64,000 bases of DNA from Persicaria tinctoria (GCA_037127255.1 JBANSL010000004.1:21087967-21151966), one strand, 5' to 3'. Positions 1 to 13,321 are shown, counted from the first letter of the stretch. Made by a program: numbers and translations. Notes: generated by a model not told the origin, from the letters alone.

Positions 1-1
1 C

Positions 2-2246
2 TTTGAGTTCCTTTCTGTTACTGGGGATGATGCCATAAGTGGGGCCGCTGGTCAGTTGGAGCTGCTTTCAACTGCTATTATGGATGGTTGGATGGCTGGA
101 CTTGGAGCTGCCCAGCCTCCCAGCACTGATGCTCTTGGTCAACTCCTATCAGAGTACACAAAGCTTGTTTATACATCTCAGTTACAGCACTTGAAAGTAT
201 GTACTTCAGTAGATTCTGGCTGTAGATTGTTTGAATCCTTGCATGATAGAAGTGGATGGTTCAGGAATTGACAGGATGCTCTCGCGTAGTTAAAATTTAT
301 CTTACATGGATCAACATGAATTTATCATTTCTTGCTTATAACCATTGACATTAGAGAATCTTTACGTCCAATCTTGTGGAGCCGGTACTTTTGGGGAAAA
401 TAAGAAGAAAAAAACTCAACTCATTTTTCTGTTTGGGTTTAATTTAATTAATTTGATGTTTTAGCTAGTCTGAGATGAAATGTAAAGAATATCAAAATAC
501 AAAATTTTGCATTTAGCTATTTTGAAATGCATCAGGGATATGGGCGTTGATAGTCTGACTTGTTTTTGCGTGCTCCTTTTTCAGGATATTGCAGGTACAT
601 TGGCCATGGAAGTGGCTGAAGATTCTGCACAAGTTGCTAAACTTCGTTCAGCTCTTGAATCTGTGGATCATAAGAGAAGAAGGGTACTACTGCTAGTTCT
701 ATTTGATGATTTGAGTCTGAGATCTCCTTGTGAAAACCTGTTTCAAATCTATGACTATTTTTGCTTTTGTTTCCTTTATGTTATTGAGGACGCTCCTTTT
801 TTTAAATGGCCATAGGTACAATCCCCCACCCCCTACTCATTCATGTGTCTATGGACGATCTCGTGCCTGCATTTTTACTAGAAAACCTGCATCTGCATCT
901 TGTATGCTTTACTTTGTTTCAAGAATAAAGCATGACATCGCTGTAAAAATGAAAGTTTGCATGTCAGTGTAGCAAATGTGAACCATGAAGAAAATTTATT
1001 CTGTTGATATCTTACATATAGACTTTCAAACTTCAGAGCATTTATTTCTTTGTTTTCTTTTTCCCTGGGTTGGAATATTCAGATCTTGCAACAAATGAAA
1101 AGTGATTCAGCTCTACTGGCTTTGGACAATGGTGCTTTCCCTATACAGAATCCTTCAACAGCAGCTGAAGATGCAAGACTTGCATCTCTCATTTCTCTTG
1201 ATGCCACAATGAAGCAAGTCAAGGTGAAGTGCATCTCTTTAAAATTTAGTTCCTTTGCATGAGCACCTTAAAATTTATCGCCAGCTACATAAAGCAACAA
1301 ACAAAAAAATTTGTTTTTGTAATTTTATAGGATATAATGCGACAGTCCTCTGTGAACACCTTGAGTAGAAGTAAGAAGAAAGCCATACTTGAATCCTTGG
1401 ATGAACTTGCTGAGCGCATGCCATCACTTCTCGACATTGATCATCCTTGCGCTTGGAAGCAAATTACTGAGGCGCGTCATCTTGTGGAGGTATCTTCTGT
1501 CCTTTCTTGTTTTGTCCGTTCTCTATTTACCAAAACAAGGTTTTACTAATTAAAAACCATTCCGGAATGGCTCACCAAAAAGGACTCGTGGGTAGTACCC
1601 ATAGGTCCCCGGTTCTAACCTCGGAATGGCCGCTCTTTATTTACCAATTCGAGGTTTTACTAATTAAATATCCTATTGTATTATATTTTACGGTGGGCTT
1701 CAGTGTAATACAGTCTCTTAACAGCTACTGAAAATGGCTCCCCCAAAAAAATGGAGCTTAATTTAATTCTTAGTTGTCCTTAATACAAGCATAAAGGTTC
1801 ACACGGTTGTTTTCTGATTCATGCAGTCTGTGATTGAAGAAGATGACCATTTTCAACCATCACACGGTCGCAGGCTATCATCATCGGACCTGGGTGAAAC
1901 CGATGTCTCACAGTGGAATGTTCTTCAATTCAACACCGGGTCCACGGCACCGTTCATCATCAAATGTGGTGCCAACTCTAACTCTGAACTGGTCATCAAG
2001 GCAGATGCTCGGGTCCAAGAACCCAAAGGTTCTGAGATTGTGAGAGTTGTTCCAAGACCATCTATTCTGGAGAACATGAGCTTGGAGGAGATGAAGGAGG
2101 TCTTTGCTGACCTCCCAGAAGCACTCAGCCTTCTTGCTCTTGCTAGAACCGCAGATGGAACAAGAGCTCGATATTCTCGGCTGTACAGGACCCTTGCAAT
2201 GAAGGTGTCCTCATTGAGAGATCTTGTGGGGGAGTTGGAGTATTGA
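2..2246 (+). CDS. KAC1: KAC-type KIN-14 kinesin, C-terminal part (5' end outside window)
   Basis: Five exons join in one frame: 2-196, 585-683, 1083-1223, 1331-1489 and 1827-2246, all with GT-AG introns and ending in TGA. The first begins upstream of the window. The 257 visible residues are the conserved non-motor tail of the kinesins for actin-based chloroplast movement (KAC1/KAC2, also KCA1/KCA2). Recognisable blocks are GDDAISGAAGQLELLSTAIM, SQLQHLKDIAGTLAME, AERMPSLLDIDHPCA, SQWNVLQFNTG and RARYSRLYRTLAMKV near the end. In this family the tail follows an N-terminal motor and coiled coils and is linked to short actin filaments at chloroplast edges and the plasma membrane; the motor is not visible here. 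Exon phases are all 0, which supports the model. The family call is strong, but whether this is the KAC1 or KAC2 orthologue cannot be decided. Confidence 0.9.
1540..1680. repeat. possible tRNA-derived SINE scrap in kinesin intron 4
   Basis: The intron holds a B-box-like GGTTCTAACC near 1611 with an A-box-like ATGGCTCACC about 45 bp before it. It is flanked by two similar stretches reading AGGTTTTACTAATTAA at about 1538 and 1650. This is the layout of a small tRNA-derived insertion, but no poly(A) tail is evident. The short ORFs here are not coding. Confidence 0.3.
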
Positions 2247-2631
2247 AAGATGTCAAGTCATGAAAAATGAAGGACCCTTTAAGTTCTGGTGTCATGTATC
2301 TTGTTTATGATGTCTTCTTTTGTATGTAAACTCTTTTCGAGGCGGCTTTTTGGCGGAGAGCTGTGTAGCCACAACAAAGACTGTAAATTCGTTGCGAAAT
2401 GAAAGATACTGGACGGACCTTCTCATCTGGTGTGAGATTTATGCATTTAGAGAAATCCATTCTCCGCAAATTAATGCATGTAATTATGATCATGATATTT
2501 GTATCTTGCAGCTCTTGCTCGTCTAGTTCGTAGCTCTATTTTCTCTGTTTTTGGTTGAAAGGTCGAGTTCTTTTTGTTACACCCCTAAAAATTATTGTTG
2601 GGAATTAGAGTATGGGGGATTTAAAATGACT
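2247..2631 (+). other. kinesin 3' UTR and downstream flank
   Basis: This AT-rich transcribed flank follows the kinesin stop codon. No second gene is seen, and the small ORFs on either strand have no recognisable content. The end of the transcript cannot be placed from sequence alone. Confidence 0.4.
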
Positions 2632-2634
2632 ACT

Positions 2635-3230
2635 GACAAGATTTACTAAATTGCACAATAACTCCTACCATTTCGGATGCTGCCAACAACTCCCTTGATG
2701 AGTAACATTGGCGACTAAGATGAGGACGTCGACGATTGCCAATTGCCCGCCTCGATGAGTGGCACTGGTGACTAAGACAAGGACGACGACGAGATGACCG
2801 CTAGTAGGTAGTTCATGTGATGCGATGTGAACGACGGTGGTGAAAGTCTTAATTTTGACGAAATCTTCACCCGCTTATCCCTCTCGTTGCCTCTCCGCCA
2901 CCAACAGTCTACCTCTTCGTCCTCCTGTGATTGCCGGATTTCCACTATTGACGGCAAAGCCCACCTCTTTCGTCTCTTCACTGCCGTTGCACCGCCGCCG
3001 TCTCGATAGCCCTCCGCCTCTCGACCATGATTCAAAGTTTCAGTCTGCCACCCTCCACCTCTTGATTGTGATTAAAATTTTCGAATTGAGCAACACCGAT
3101 CGATTGGAGAGGACGGAGAGTTGATCCGATGAAGGCAAAGGAGGAAAGAGTGGGAGATTTGGGGGAGAAAGGTCGGATTGGATGAATACTAAAAGGACTT
3201 ATTGTGCAATTTAATAAAAATTGTCTCGTC
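2635..3230. mobile_element. small TIR element (MITE-like)
   Basis: The left arm at 2635-2666 and the reverse complement of the right arm at 3194-3230 share AAATTGCACAATAA followed by a CTCCT or GTCCT end, with similar GACAAG and GACGAGACAA outer ends. The GC-rich interior has GAC-type triplet runs and no transposase. No clear target duplication is visible, so the superfamily is not assigned. The overlapping short ORFs are judged non-coding. Confidence 0.5.
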
Positions 3231-3348
3231 AATAATTATTCTGTTGTCTTCTTAGTAGCCTCACTCAGTTAGAAGTTATAATTAGCTAATTGTCCAATTT
3301 AAAATGGTAATTTAGTAAATGTCTATAAAATGTTAGGGTAAATTACAT

Positions 3349-4003
3349 AAAATCACCCATTAAATATTCAGTTTTTCACTTAACCACTCATTAAATATTA
3401 CTATTAAATGTTTTTCAATTAACCACTCATTTGTATATACTAGTTGTATATTTACTAAAATTTCGCAAATTCAAGGTCTTTTTTTTTATTAGGTAAAAAT
3501 TCAGGTGATAGCATCCCTTTCGGATGAGGTCTTGAAGACCTGGATCGTTGAAGACCTCTCGCCTCATGACAAAACGGCTAAGATGTGCAACCTTATCAGC
3601 CACTTTATTGCCATCTCGGGGCACATGAGAGAAAGAAATGTTCTCAATTTTTTGAAGAAGCAGTTTAATATATGACATAAGAAGTTTGATTTCCCACGGG
3701 CAACAAGTATTGTCTCGGAGGTATTTGATTATTATTTGAGAGTCCCCTTCTATTAGAAGGTTTGAAATATGAAGTTGCATTACTCTTCGCACCCTTAGCA
3801 ATAACGCTAGAGCTTCAATGGATATGAAAAGAAAATTTGATTAAAAAGTGGGAGTAAATCGGTCATTTTTATTGATGTTTTCATGGATGTTTTTGTTTGG
3901 TTGTGATTTGTTAACAAATCCTATTTAAGAGGTTTTTTTTTTTTGTGTAATTTCAAATTTAGCGGGTGATTAAGTGAAAAAATTAATATTTAATGGGTGT
4001 TTT
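3349..4003. mobile_element. TIR element of about 650 bp with long inverted repeats and an inserted LINE scrap
   Basis: The left arm (3349-3400) carries CACCCATTAAATATT followed by a TTTTTCACTTAA block. The right arm (3951-4003) is its imperfect inverted copy over about 50 bp. The interior is mostly a minus-strand LINE fragment. No convincing target duplication was found, so the class stays open. Confidence 0.5.
3475..3838 (-). pseudogene. LINE-type RNase H domain fragment
   Basis: The minus strand reads as the C-terminal half of a plant LINE RNase H (RVT_3) domain. It starts at a SIEALALLLRVRR-like helix, then has the acidic motif IEGDSQIIIKYL and the closing motif HVPRDGNKVADKVAHLS. The A-rich run corresponding to the poly(T) at about 3480-3488 fits the 3' end of a LINE copy. 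Reverse transcriptase is absent, so this is a 5'-truncated relic. A host RNase H-like gene is less likely because no other exon is present. Confidence 0.7.
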
Positions 4004-4006
4004 CCT

Positions 4007-5281
4007 AATCATAAGGGCTCCAGGTAAGATGGAAAAAAGGCTATTGACAAGACAATTTTCACAAAATTGCATACAAGTCCTTCCTATTCTAAAAAAACAA
4101 TTAAAAATCTGTCCGAGAGAAGAATTGAAAACTAACGCTATTCAACATCGTTTCACTTGGACGAGCCATATGCGGTAGAGAGAAATCACTTATACCTTGT
4201 TCATTGCGGTAGATTTGTGAGGGCTTTCAACACATCTACCAAATTTAAGGCAAGAAACTTCATTTACAATTGATTTTAATGATTTTTATTTGAAGAAATG
4301 GTGTGTTTTACGGTTTGAAATTAGAATTGAAATTGGTTGTTGTTTGTGTGTTTTATTTGATTGTTGTTGATTTGAGTATTGTTTGAATTGAATTATGAGT
4401 AGCGATTGTAACGAAAACGAAAGAAATTGCTCATTTTGTTGCGATTGGAGTTGATTTCTTTGACGTTCGTTTTTTCATGGCTTACTGTCGGGCAAAGGGC
4501 TTGTGTAGATCTCGCGAGGTGATGATATATGCTCGGCTACTGTCACCAAGCCTCTTCTGCACCCTCACCACTTTTTGCCGATATTTCTTCGTATCCTCGA
4601 CAACTTTTGTCGAGCCTCCTTTGTACCCTTGACATCATTTGCCGAGGTCCCTTATTTAGCTCGTCCTCTCCGAGGTTCGACAGATTTTTCAAACCACGAC
4701 TACAAATAACCGTTGAATGTCATTCGATAATCATCCAAATTGATCGACATACGAAAGTGAGTGTCGATCAATTCGTTCCTTGATAAATTTCACCAATTTT
4801 AGCCAGTTTTCGAGTAAACAATTCATTCGACATATTTATGTTTTTTTTTTCATTCGCTGTGATACATAGAGGAGAGCTTTTGGTCTTTTTACAATTTGTT
4901 TGAAAAAATGAAAAAGACTAACCTTAAATTACTTAAAATTATCGTGACAATAGTCGTAACCTTAAATTACTTAAAATTATCGTGACAATAGTCGTTTTGG
5001 ATCTTGTCTGAAGCCTCGCTCTTTTATAATTTACCCTAACAAGTAACAATTAGTACACAATATTTACGGCTCGGCTTATTAGTCATTTTCTCCTTCAACC
5101 AGCTTCGTTTGGCTCTTTCATAGTTGTATTTGCTATCGTCAAATTGTTCCGACACTGTCGTCTCCTCCAGGAGCTGTTTCTCGATCTTACACGAAGACGG
5201 CGAGGCGAGTTTGGAGGATAAATTAGGGTTCAACCCTAGGGGTTTACTTGCCCTAGTTTCTCGAATCTTCAGTCTCCAACA
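4007..5281. other. intergenic region and 5' flank/UTR of the GPI transferase gene
   Basis: No gene is recognised. A motif at about 4047-4082 (GACAAGACAATTTTCAC and following) resembles one arm of the 2635-3230 element, without a visible partner. The last 200 bp or so before 5282 are CT-rich, as in a plant 5' UTR, and contain the in-frame stop that supports the chosen start codon. Confidence 0.35.
4921..4995. repeat. 38-bp tandem duplication
   Basis: Two adjacent copies, 4921-4958 and 4959-4995, begin ACCTTAAATTACTTAAAATT and continue with ATCGTGACAATAGTCGT. They are identical over the compared length, so the duplication is recent. Confidence 0.9.
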
Positions 5282-8200
5282 ATGTCGTCTATGACATGCT
5301 TGCAGTTGACGATCTGGACTTTAATTGCAATTGCTTTGCAGCTCATCGGTCTCTCTCTCTTCGTCATCGGCTTCTTTCCTGTAAAGCCCGCGCTCTCCGG
5401 CATCAGGTGGCCCTCTCTCTCTCTCATCTCTGCTATTTCTAAATTTGAAGGTTTTTCTACTCTCCCGCCTAATTTCAAGAGGGATTTGATTTCAGCGGTC
5501 CGGAGAGTTATCGCTCTCCTATGGATGATTTCGTTGAGGAATTAAACGTCACCTCTATGGCTCCGGATAAGCTCAGATTTCTTTACCAGGTTTGATCTTC
5601 CATTTGCTACCTCTGTTTTTTTTTTTTTGTTAAATTGTTTGGGGAGGCTTGGGATTGTTTGGGAAATAGGGAATTCGTGTTTTTGGCTTATGTTGGTTAT
5701 GACTTCTATTCTTAGTATGTTTCGTTGATATCGCAAGAGTAACTTAGATGACTACACCTTAGATGCTTACAAATTTGATATTTTGATGTTAACCTAATGC
5801 TGTGTTTGAACTTTTTAACTATTAATATTAATGTTAATATTATATTTAAATGGGAGTTCAAGAGTGGTCTGGTCGATCACATTGGAGATTGAGAATGCTT
5901 TTTTTCTTTGATCCAACAAATATTCAACTAACTTCAAGCAGATATGTAATTGTTGAGAAAACTAAGCTATTTGATGTTATGAAAGCAAGATAATGCAACT
6001 CATCACAAAAAGCCATGATGCTTTAAAAGAAATGCTTTGAAGTGATAAAAAAAAGCGCCACTATTTGTGATTTCAGATGCGAATGTTGCACAAGTTTTAT
6101 TTCAGCAATATTTTTATGATGTTTTTTTGTTCCAATATTTGTCATTTTCTTGCTTTCTCTCATTGGTCATCTTTCATGGTGTAGGAGCTCTCTGAAATCC
6201 CGGCTTCATATGACCGCTTAATCCTTATGGTACGTCTAGCTCATACACTGTTGACTACTGATGGGCCTTTATTATTTCTTTCCATATGGAATGTTGTACA
6301 CCAGAAATATATACTGCTGCTTAATTTACATATAGGTTACTCTAGGTTATTGATGGTCTTCCAGCAGAATTTTTGCTCGGAAAAGATGGCCAGCCTCCAC
6401 CGAAAGATTTAATGGATGCCATGCCATATACTCAGTCATTGTTATCAAATGGAATGGCTATTGGATATCATGCTAAGGCTGCACCTCCGACTGTGACCAT
6501 GCCTCGTTTGAAGGTCACTGGTATTATAAAACTTGTTATTTGATTGTACATGTAGATATGAGATTTTGTTTTCCAACTCACCATTTTAACTGTCTTAGCA
6601 GGCTATGGTTTCTGGGGCTATTGGGGGCTTTTTGGATGTGGTTTTCAACTTCAACACCCAAGCACTGCTAGATGACAATCTTCTTGGTTAGTATTGCCTT
6701 TTCTTGAATTCAGTGGTTCTTAATCTTTTCACATTTTTATTTGCTTATATTTATAAAAGTACAGAAATTTTCTTCGTTAGTATTGCCTTTTCTTGAATTT
6801 AGTGGTTCTTAATCTTTTCACATTTTTATTTGCTAATATATATAAAAGTAAATAATTTTTTTATGTGTTGCAGGACAGTTTTTAAGAATTGGCTGGAAAA
6901 TGGTGATGCTTGGTGATGAAACATGGATAAAGCTGTTTCCACAATCTTTCATGAGGCAAGATGGTGTTAGTAGCTTTTTTGTAAGTCTCCTGAAGAATTA
7001 ATTAGCTATCTAGCTAGTACTACAAAGTACAAAAATAGAAAAGGGGAAGAACAATGTTAATCCTTTGTGGATCATGTTAGTATCGCAATACTTCTCCTTT
7101 ATATTCTTTTCATTGGCTTAGTTTAGAAGAGGGTTAGTCATTCTCAAATTTTGAGAGAGCTGTAGTGTTGTCACCTTATAAGGCAGATGGCACAAGAATT
7201 GATAAGCAAAATTTCTGACACAGGTCAAGGATACTATACAGGTAGATCACAATGTTTCTCGACATTTGCCAAAAGAACTTAACAGGAATGATTGGCATCT
7301 TTTGGTGAGTACATCTAATCTCATAATAATATGGTATAATTTGTGATATCTTTTCGGAATGGTTCATTTTCTTTTTAGTTTTCATGTAGTCTTCATATAT
7401 TTCCTGAATCCTTTCACAGTTTGTTATTTCTGCAGTGATTTTATTTCTTTCACATTTTCCAAATCACATTTGCATGTGATGTGCATTGATATTTTTTATG
7501 AGTTGGTAGGGAGTACCTTTTCTAATCTTGACTGCAACTTGGTTTTCAGATTCTGCATTATCTAGGGTTGGATCATGTTGGACATACTGGTGGACGTAAA
7601 AGGTATTTTTAGGCATAATATGATTGGTCGATTGTTTAATTGTGGACTTTTTTTGCTACCTTATATAAGTGCACCATGTAAAGGATTTTTCTTGTTCAAT
7701 AATTTCAGCATTTTGATGCTTCCAAAACTTAAGGAGATGGATGAAGTGATCAAAATGATTCATCAGAATAGTATTCTTCTTCGTGATGAAGATAGAGAGC
7801 GTACCCTTCTGGTTTGTGCTGCTTTATTCTCGCTGCATAAGTTATTTTTGTATTTGAATTTGATTAGTCTTTCATATCAGTTTAAGCCTAGCCTAAGCCA
7901 AGTGCCAAATGATTATCCTTGGGGAATGCAATCCCATTGACTAAATGACCAATCAATGGATTATGTAGTCCATGATGGAGGTATAAAATCTAAGTCAATC
8001 ACATGGGATATGAAATATAACTAACCCCTTTCCTTCAAATAGTCCAATAGCAGTACCAGTACCAAGTGATGTTGTTACCACCCAGGGTAGGTCAATATGC
8101 ACAAAAAATCATTGCTACTAGCAGTATATTTAAAGCACTTCTGCTTTGTTTAGATCATCATGTTTATGTTAAGACTGGTTAAAATTATTTTAATAGGGTC

Positions 8201-11200
8201 TAATACTGTCCTTTTTATTTATTTATTTCATATGAGTGCTTTTGCAGGTTGTCGTCAGTGATCATGGAATGACGGATAGTGGCAATCATGGGGGTTCTTC
8301 ATTTGAAGAAACTGATTCTTTAGCGCTTTTCATTGGCCCTCACATTAGGCACTCTGAATATACTTTAGCCACTAGTAACAATGTTAAACAGGTAACATTG
8401 TAATAAAGCATTCATTATATGTTTTATTTACTGTTACAGGATGGTTTCATTGATTCATGTGGTAATCTGCTATTCTACCTTTCTGGTCTAGAGCTTGACC
8501 TTATAAGCTTTCAGTTGTCAGTCTATGTTTTATTGGTTTTCATGTTTATTATATCGGCCAGAAATACAAGTTAGCCTCTTCATCTTAGGGGATTTTAGAA
8601 TTTTTTACTCTAAATATCATGCACATTAAATCTTCCATTCCCTTTGACAGAATAGCTTATTCTGGAAATATGCTTTTGTGGTTCATTTTGCATGTAAGAG
8701 CTGCTTTGGTTTTGGTAATCCAGGTTGATATCACCCCGACTTTAGCTGCCCTTTTTGGTGTGCCAATCCCCAAGAATAATGTTGGTGTTCTCATTGCAGA
8801 AACTTTGGGTTCTTTAACAGGTGCTTTGTTCTTCCTTTATGTGCATGCCTATATCCTTGAATTAAATTTGTATGTACTGGGATTGTTTTCATGGGATTTA
8901 ACTTTTTTATTTTCAGTTCTGGTTCATAAAGGACTTTGTAAATCTGCTTGGAAGTGACAAGGGTGGTGCTCTAGTTAAGTGGCAATTTTACATATGTGTA
9001 TGAAACTCTGGGGATGCAGGGGAAAAGTGGAAAATTGTCTTTCATGTTTTGTTTCTCAAAAAATGAAATGCAATTTACCTTGTTAGTGATAACTTCTCTG
9101 GTTGTGCTGTTCCTTTTTATAAAAGGCATGTTTGAATCTTCTAGGTTTTTCCATTCTAAAATTTGGAATGTGCTTGACATACATGCCTGGCTGCTGATCA
9201 TGGGACCGGTGGTGAAACCAGGCGGGACCTGTGGTCTCACTGGCCCCACTTTCCTTCGATTGGAATAGTATATATACCTTATAATCAGACAAGGAATCAA
9301 AATGTTCACTTGGAACAGTTAGGCATGTATGCTAGGTGATAGGAAATGAGAAAGTTTGAAGAAAGAAAAGTGAGAGTGGGAGAAGAAAAATCAGTTATCT
9401 TATTTCTGAGAAAGGTTACACAATATATAGAGAGACTAGTCTAGAAAGCTTGTAAGACAAGCTAAAAAGGTAACATTGGAGCAGGAAAAAGTAAAAGCTG
9501 TAAAAGCCTATAGCATAACCTAGAAACAAAGTAATAATTACATTCATGCAAGCATGCCAACACTAGGAATTCACTCTGATATTGCTTGACTTCATGTTTT
9601 ACTTTGCAAGGTGAACTGTAGAGATCACATTCTGATATTGCTTGATTTCAGATGATGAAAAGTTGAGAGCATTGGAGCTGAACTCATGGCAACTTTATCG
9701 ATTATTGCAGGCTCAATTGCCTCATTTATTATGTTTAAGTTCATCTTCAGATCTTCGTGATAATCATCAATTTTCTAGTATCAGTTGTTCTGAGGTTACA
9801 CTAGAAGATAAGTTTTGTTGTTTATATTCTAAGGCTGCTGTTCTCCACAATGTGTGGAAGTCAAAAATCATTTCAAGGTGAACTCAGGTGCTTCTTATAC
9901 TGAGAAATTTTCTACTTCTTCCCTTTGAACAGAATGCTGAATTTATTCTCTTGTATTGTCTAAACAGGCCTAACCTGGATATCTATAACCATACTATCAC
10001 AGGATATTACGATTTCCTAATGACTGCAAGTGACTGGCTGTCTCGTAGAGTTGTCGATGTATGTCATTTTCCTTCTTTTATTTCTTCGTTTTATTGAAGT
10101 TTTGGTCATTCGTTAGGTGATTTATTAGTTTATTGCTCTCTAGAAATCTAAGCAACTTAGCACACATGTCTGTGGTTGAGTGCTCTTCTTCATCTCATGG
10201 TAAAAAAAAAAAGAAATGAATATTCATTGTCTCAAGGAATTTTGAGAGGGTGGATATGAGTGCCTGTAATTTTAAATCATCTATTGCTCTTCTCTTCTCT
10301 CTCATGATTATATTTCTAAATATTCATACATTGCTGGTAGCCTGGAATGGTTAATATAGTTGAATTTGGTTAAGTCTGACTTTGTTTTGATACCTGATCC
10401 TTCAGTTCTTAAGAAACATCTTCTGAGTTGGTACTTTAGTTATGCAAACTGTAAATATTACTCTACTAATCAAAATGGATCTTTGCAAGCCGTTAGTATA
10501 AGGTAGGAGTAGTAAACTTAAATCTCATAATCTGAAGCTCATTTTGCCCAAAGTGTAGCAATGGAGCTCTTAACAGTTGTTGTGGAACATGGAGCTTTCA
10601 CAATTATTGAAGATCATTGATCATGAAAACCATCACCTCATCTTTTTCTTTTGCATTCTAACAAAATCTTTGCAGAAACCTATTGGCCAACTTGCTCTCG
10701 GTATCTTGGCAATGCTTTTGTCTTGCTTGGTATTTCTGAGGCTTCTTTTTTGCTTGCGAAGAGAAGACTATATTAGACAAATACAGTACTCTGAGGACGT
10801 CAAGAATAGTGTTCAGCAGTGGAGTTTAGAGGAAATATTTGTTGTGAGTGGTGTTGTGATCCTTATTCTAAGCATGGGATCTAGTTCAATGGTGGAGGAG
10901 GAGCAGTATATATGGCATTTTTTGACAACTTCATTGTTTTTGGTTCTTTTCCGTAAAAGAATACAATATTATTCATTTGGTGTGCAGACTTCCTTTGGTA
11001 GTCAGCAGTATGATGGGAACTCTTTTGACATAGTTTATGTCATCCTTCTACTCCTGTGTGCAAGGCTCATTAGAGGCTGGCATCAGGGTGGTGTGAATTG
11101 GTCGCATTTTCCTGACATTTCAAAATGGCTTGAACAGTCTGGCAGGAATTCAATAAAAATGATCCAGATCATAGCTGTTATGTCAGTGATTAGCTTGGGC

Positions 11201-13321
11201 TTATTGGTATTTTCCGGTTCGAAGCTAGCTACAAAAATTATCCTATTGGTCAAGTTATTTTTTCTAGCATCAGCTTTGTTGGTTGTGCAGCATGTCATGG
11301 TATACCAGACTGATACGGTATTGGGATCAGCTCATGGCGCTACTATAATGGCTCAAGTAATTTATCTAGTTCTTGGAGTTCTCGCTTCGGTTACTCTCTT
11401 GGTCTCACCATGGCTTGCTGCAATTGTCATCCCTAAAGAACTTTCAATTTCTAGAGATCAGCTTTCTGATATTCCTGTCATTTCAGAAACTCAGTGGTTG
11501 TTGAGAAGTGTAAAGGCTTCAATGCACTTGACTGGATTGGGTTTTGTGCTTTGCTGGTCTCTACTGCAGCTTGTGCTACAACAGCCTTTAAATTCAATGC
11601 CAGTGTTTTTGTTGTTATTGCAGATATTGATCAGTATGATTTATTTTGGTAATAATGGACTACATTATAAGCAGTGGATTGAGGTCAGTAAAATTCTCCT
11701 TCAAACTTAATCCAAATTATTTGGAGAGATGCCTGAAACATCAGCTTCATTTTCAATTGATCAAGCAGCTTAAACATGTATTTTGAAATTTCCTGTTTTC
11801 TTTTGCCTTTAGGAGGATATTTTTACTGTATTAATTGTGGTGAACCCCTTTTTTCAGGTTGCTACTTTGTACTTTCTGGGTATGGCAGGCCATTTTGGTC
11901 TGGGGAATACGAACACATTGGCTACTATTGATGTTGCTGGCGCTTTCATTGTATTCCCTCCTCTACCTGGATATATAACACTTCAAGCATTCACTTTCAT
12001 GCCATTACATTGCATTTGCACCTTTTACCTAAATTGTTGCAAGCCTCGGTGTCACATTTTGTTAGAACTCAGCAGAATTAATATTTTTTATATTTTAAAA
12101 AAAAGTTGTCCATGAATCTCACTCAGCAGGAATAAGGCAAAGAACAAAAGTTTTCACAAATTCAATTAAAATATACTCTTTAACAGAATTCTAACAAGCA
12201 TATTAATCCCTGCAATCTAAAATCGATGATTGTTTAGAGGATACGTTTTGATCAACAATGGATTATCTTATAGATTTAAGGTAGTCAATTGTAATAATTT
12301 GTATTGTTCGTATGTTAAATTTTCTTTTGATCAGTGAAAATGTGTAGTGGGTATTAAAAATAGTAAATTTTAATAAAAGGTTGGTGTATTTAGAGAACTG
12401 AATCATTTTCTTAAAACTCTTGTTATTCGCTACAGAAATCATCCATTTTAGGTTGAAAGGAGTAATACGAATGAGCAAGGCTAACAAATTGCTAATAAGC
12501 AGGATGTTAACAAAACTGAAAGTGTTTACTTAATGGCCTTATAACTCGCAAGTGAAAATGTGGAAATCGAAACACAAGTCGAAGCGGAAAGTTGTTAAGA
12601 GTGTAGGACATTTTGAAAAATGGTTAACTTAACTAATTAACTAAATGTATTTAAAGTGCAACTGCTAAGGCTAACTGAGTTCGTTTCAATTTTGAATGTT
12701 CATTAGATTCTTTATGTTTTTCTGCATTTCTGCCATAGTTTATCTTATTTTGGTTATCTTTCATAAAAAAAATTCAGGGCATCTCAACTCATTCGACTTG
12801 GCTTTCTGGTATTTTGATGTTTAGCATCACCTATGCTTCCCCGATGATGGTTCTTCTGAGCCTCATGATATATAATTCTGTGAATGAAAACAGCTTTCCA
12901 GAAAATTGTGTGGATGCTGATATGGAACATCTTCTGAAGACTATGATTGGAATGCCTTGCCTTGTTCCATTGGGATTAAATTCACTACTATTGACTGCTT
13001 ACACATTCATATTGCTCCAGATGAGGAACCACTTGTTTATTTGGAGCGTCTTCTCTCCCAAGTAAGTGTGGATGCTGTGATTCATGGATATTGTTACTGA
13101 AACCTTAGAAAGGAGAGAAAGAAATGATGTTTCAATTCTGAAGACCTTTTCATGACAACATTTCAAACGATTGTTTGTTTTTCTCCAGGTATCTATATGT
13201 TTGTGCAACAACAGCATGCATCTATATTGGGCTATCCATTGTTGTGACAGCTGAGCTTTACATATTCTGGGTGTGCAACAGAAAAAGGAGGCAGGTCAAG
13301 TCCTTCAAGACTGGACAATGA
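5282..13321 (+). CDS. GPI7: GPI ethanolamine phosphate transferase 2 (PIGG/GPI7 family), complete, 17 exons
   Basis: Exons are 5282-5406, 5496-5589, 6185-6229, 6346-6513, 6602-6686, 6874-6980, 7224-7304, 7550-7602, 7709-7811, 8248-8391, 8724-8820, 9652-9877, 9968-10058, 10676-11683, 11858-11950, 12778-13061 and 13189-13321. They join without a break into 978 aa, close to human PIGG. The protein has an N-terminal membrane anchor (about residues 9-33), then an alkaline-phosphatase-type lumenal domain: metal site VIDG at 89-92, nucleophile region PTVTMPRL at 136-143, LDHVGH at 242-247 and SDHGMTDSGNHGG at 291-303. The C-terminal half is a multi-span membrane domain. The family adds ethanolamine phosphate to the second mannose of the GPI anchor in the ER. 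All introns are GT-AG and no lesion is seen, so the gene looks functional. Family assignment is strong; exact exon ends rest on frame continuity and conservation. Confidence 0.9.
6687..6850. repeat. 89-bp tandem duplication inside GPI7 intron 5
   Basis: The 5' part of the intron, including the donor-like GTTAGTATTGCC, is repeated 89 bp downstream with a few substitutions. The copies begin at 6687 and 6776. The second copy carries a potential decoy donor, but the downstream frame requires the first one. Confidence 0.85.
8821..9651 (+). other. GPI7 intron 11 with probable inserted repeat
   Basis: An intron of about 830 bp. A stretch at about 9318-9570 has GGCATG at one end and CATGCC at the other and may be an old small LTR or TRIM fragment, without a clean target duplication. 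Near the acceptor a block reading CTGATATTGCTTGA occurs twice, at about 9578 and 9632; only the second leads into the conserved DDEKLRALE exon. Confidence 0.35.

Noticed and set aside
1507..1731. Small ORF in kinesin intron 4
   Set aside because: It begins inside the intron after a good donor and lacks family similarity; the downstream exon resumes the conserved tail.
9888..9967. Alternative use of sequence upstream of GPI7 exon 13 as coding
   Set aside because: The acceptor at 9967 restores both the frame and the conserved NHTITGYYDFLMTASDWL block; extension upstream gives unconserved residues.
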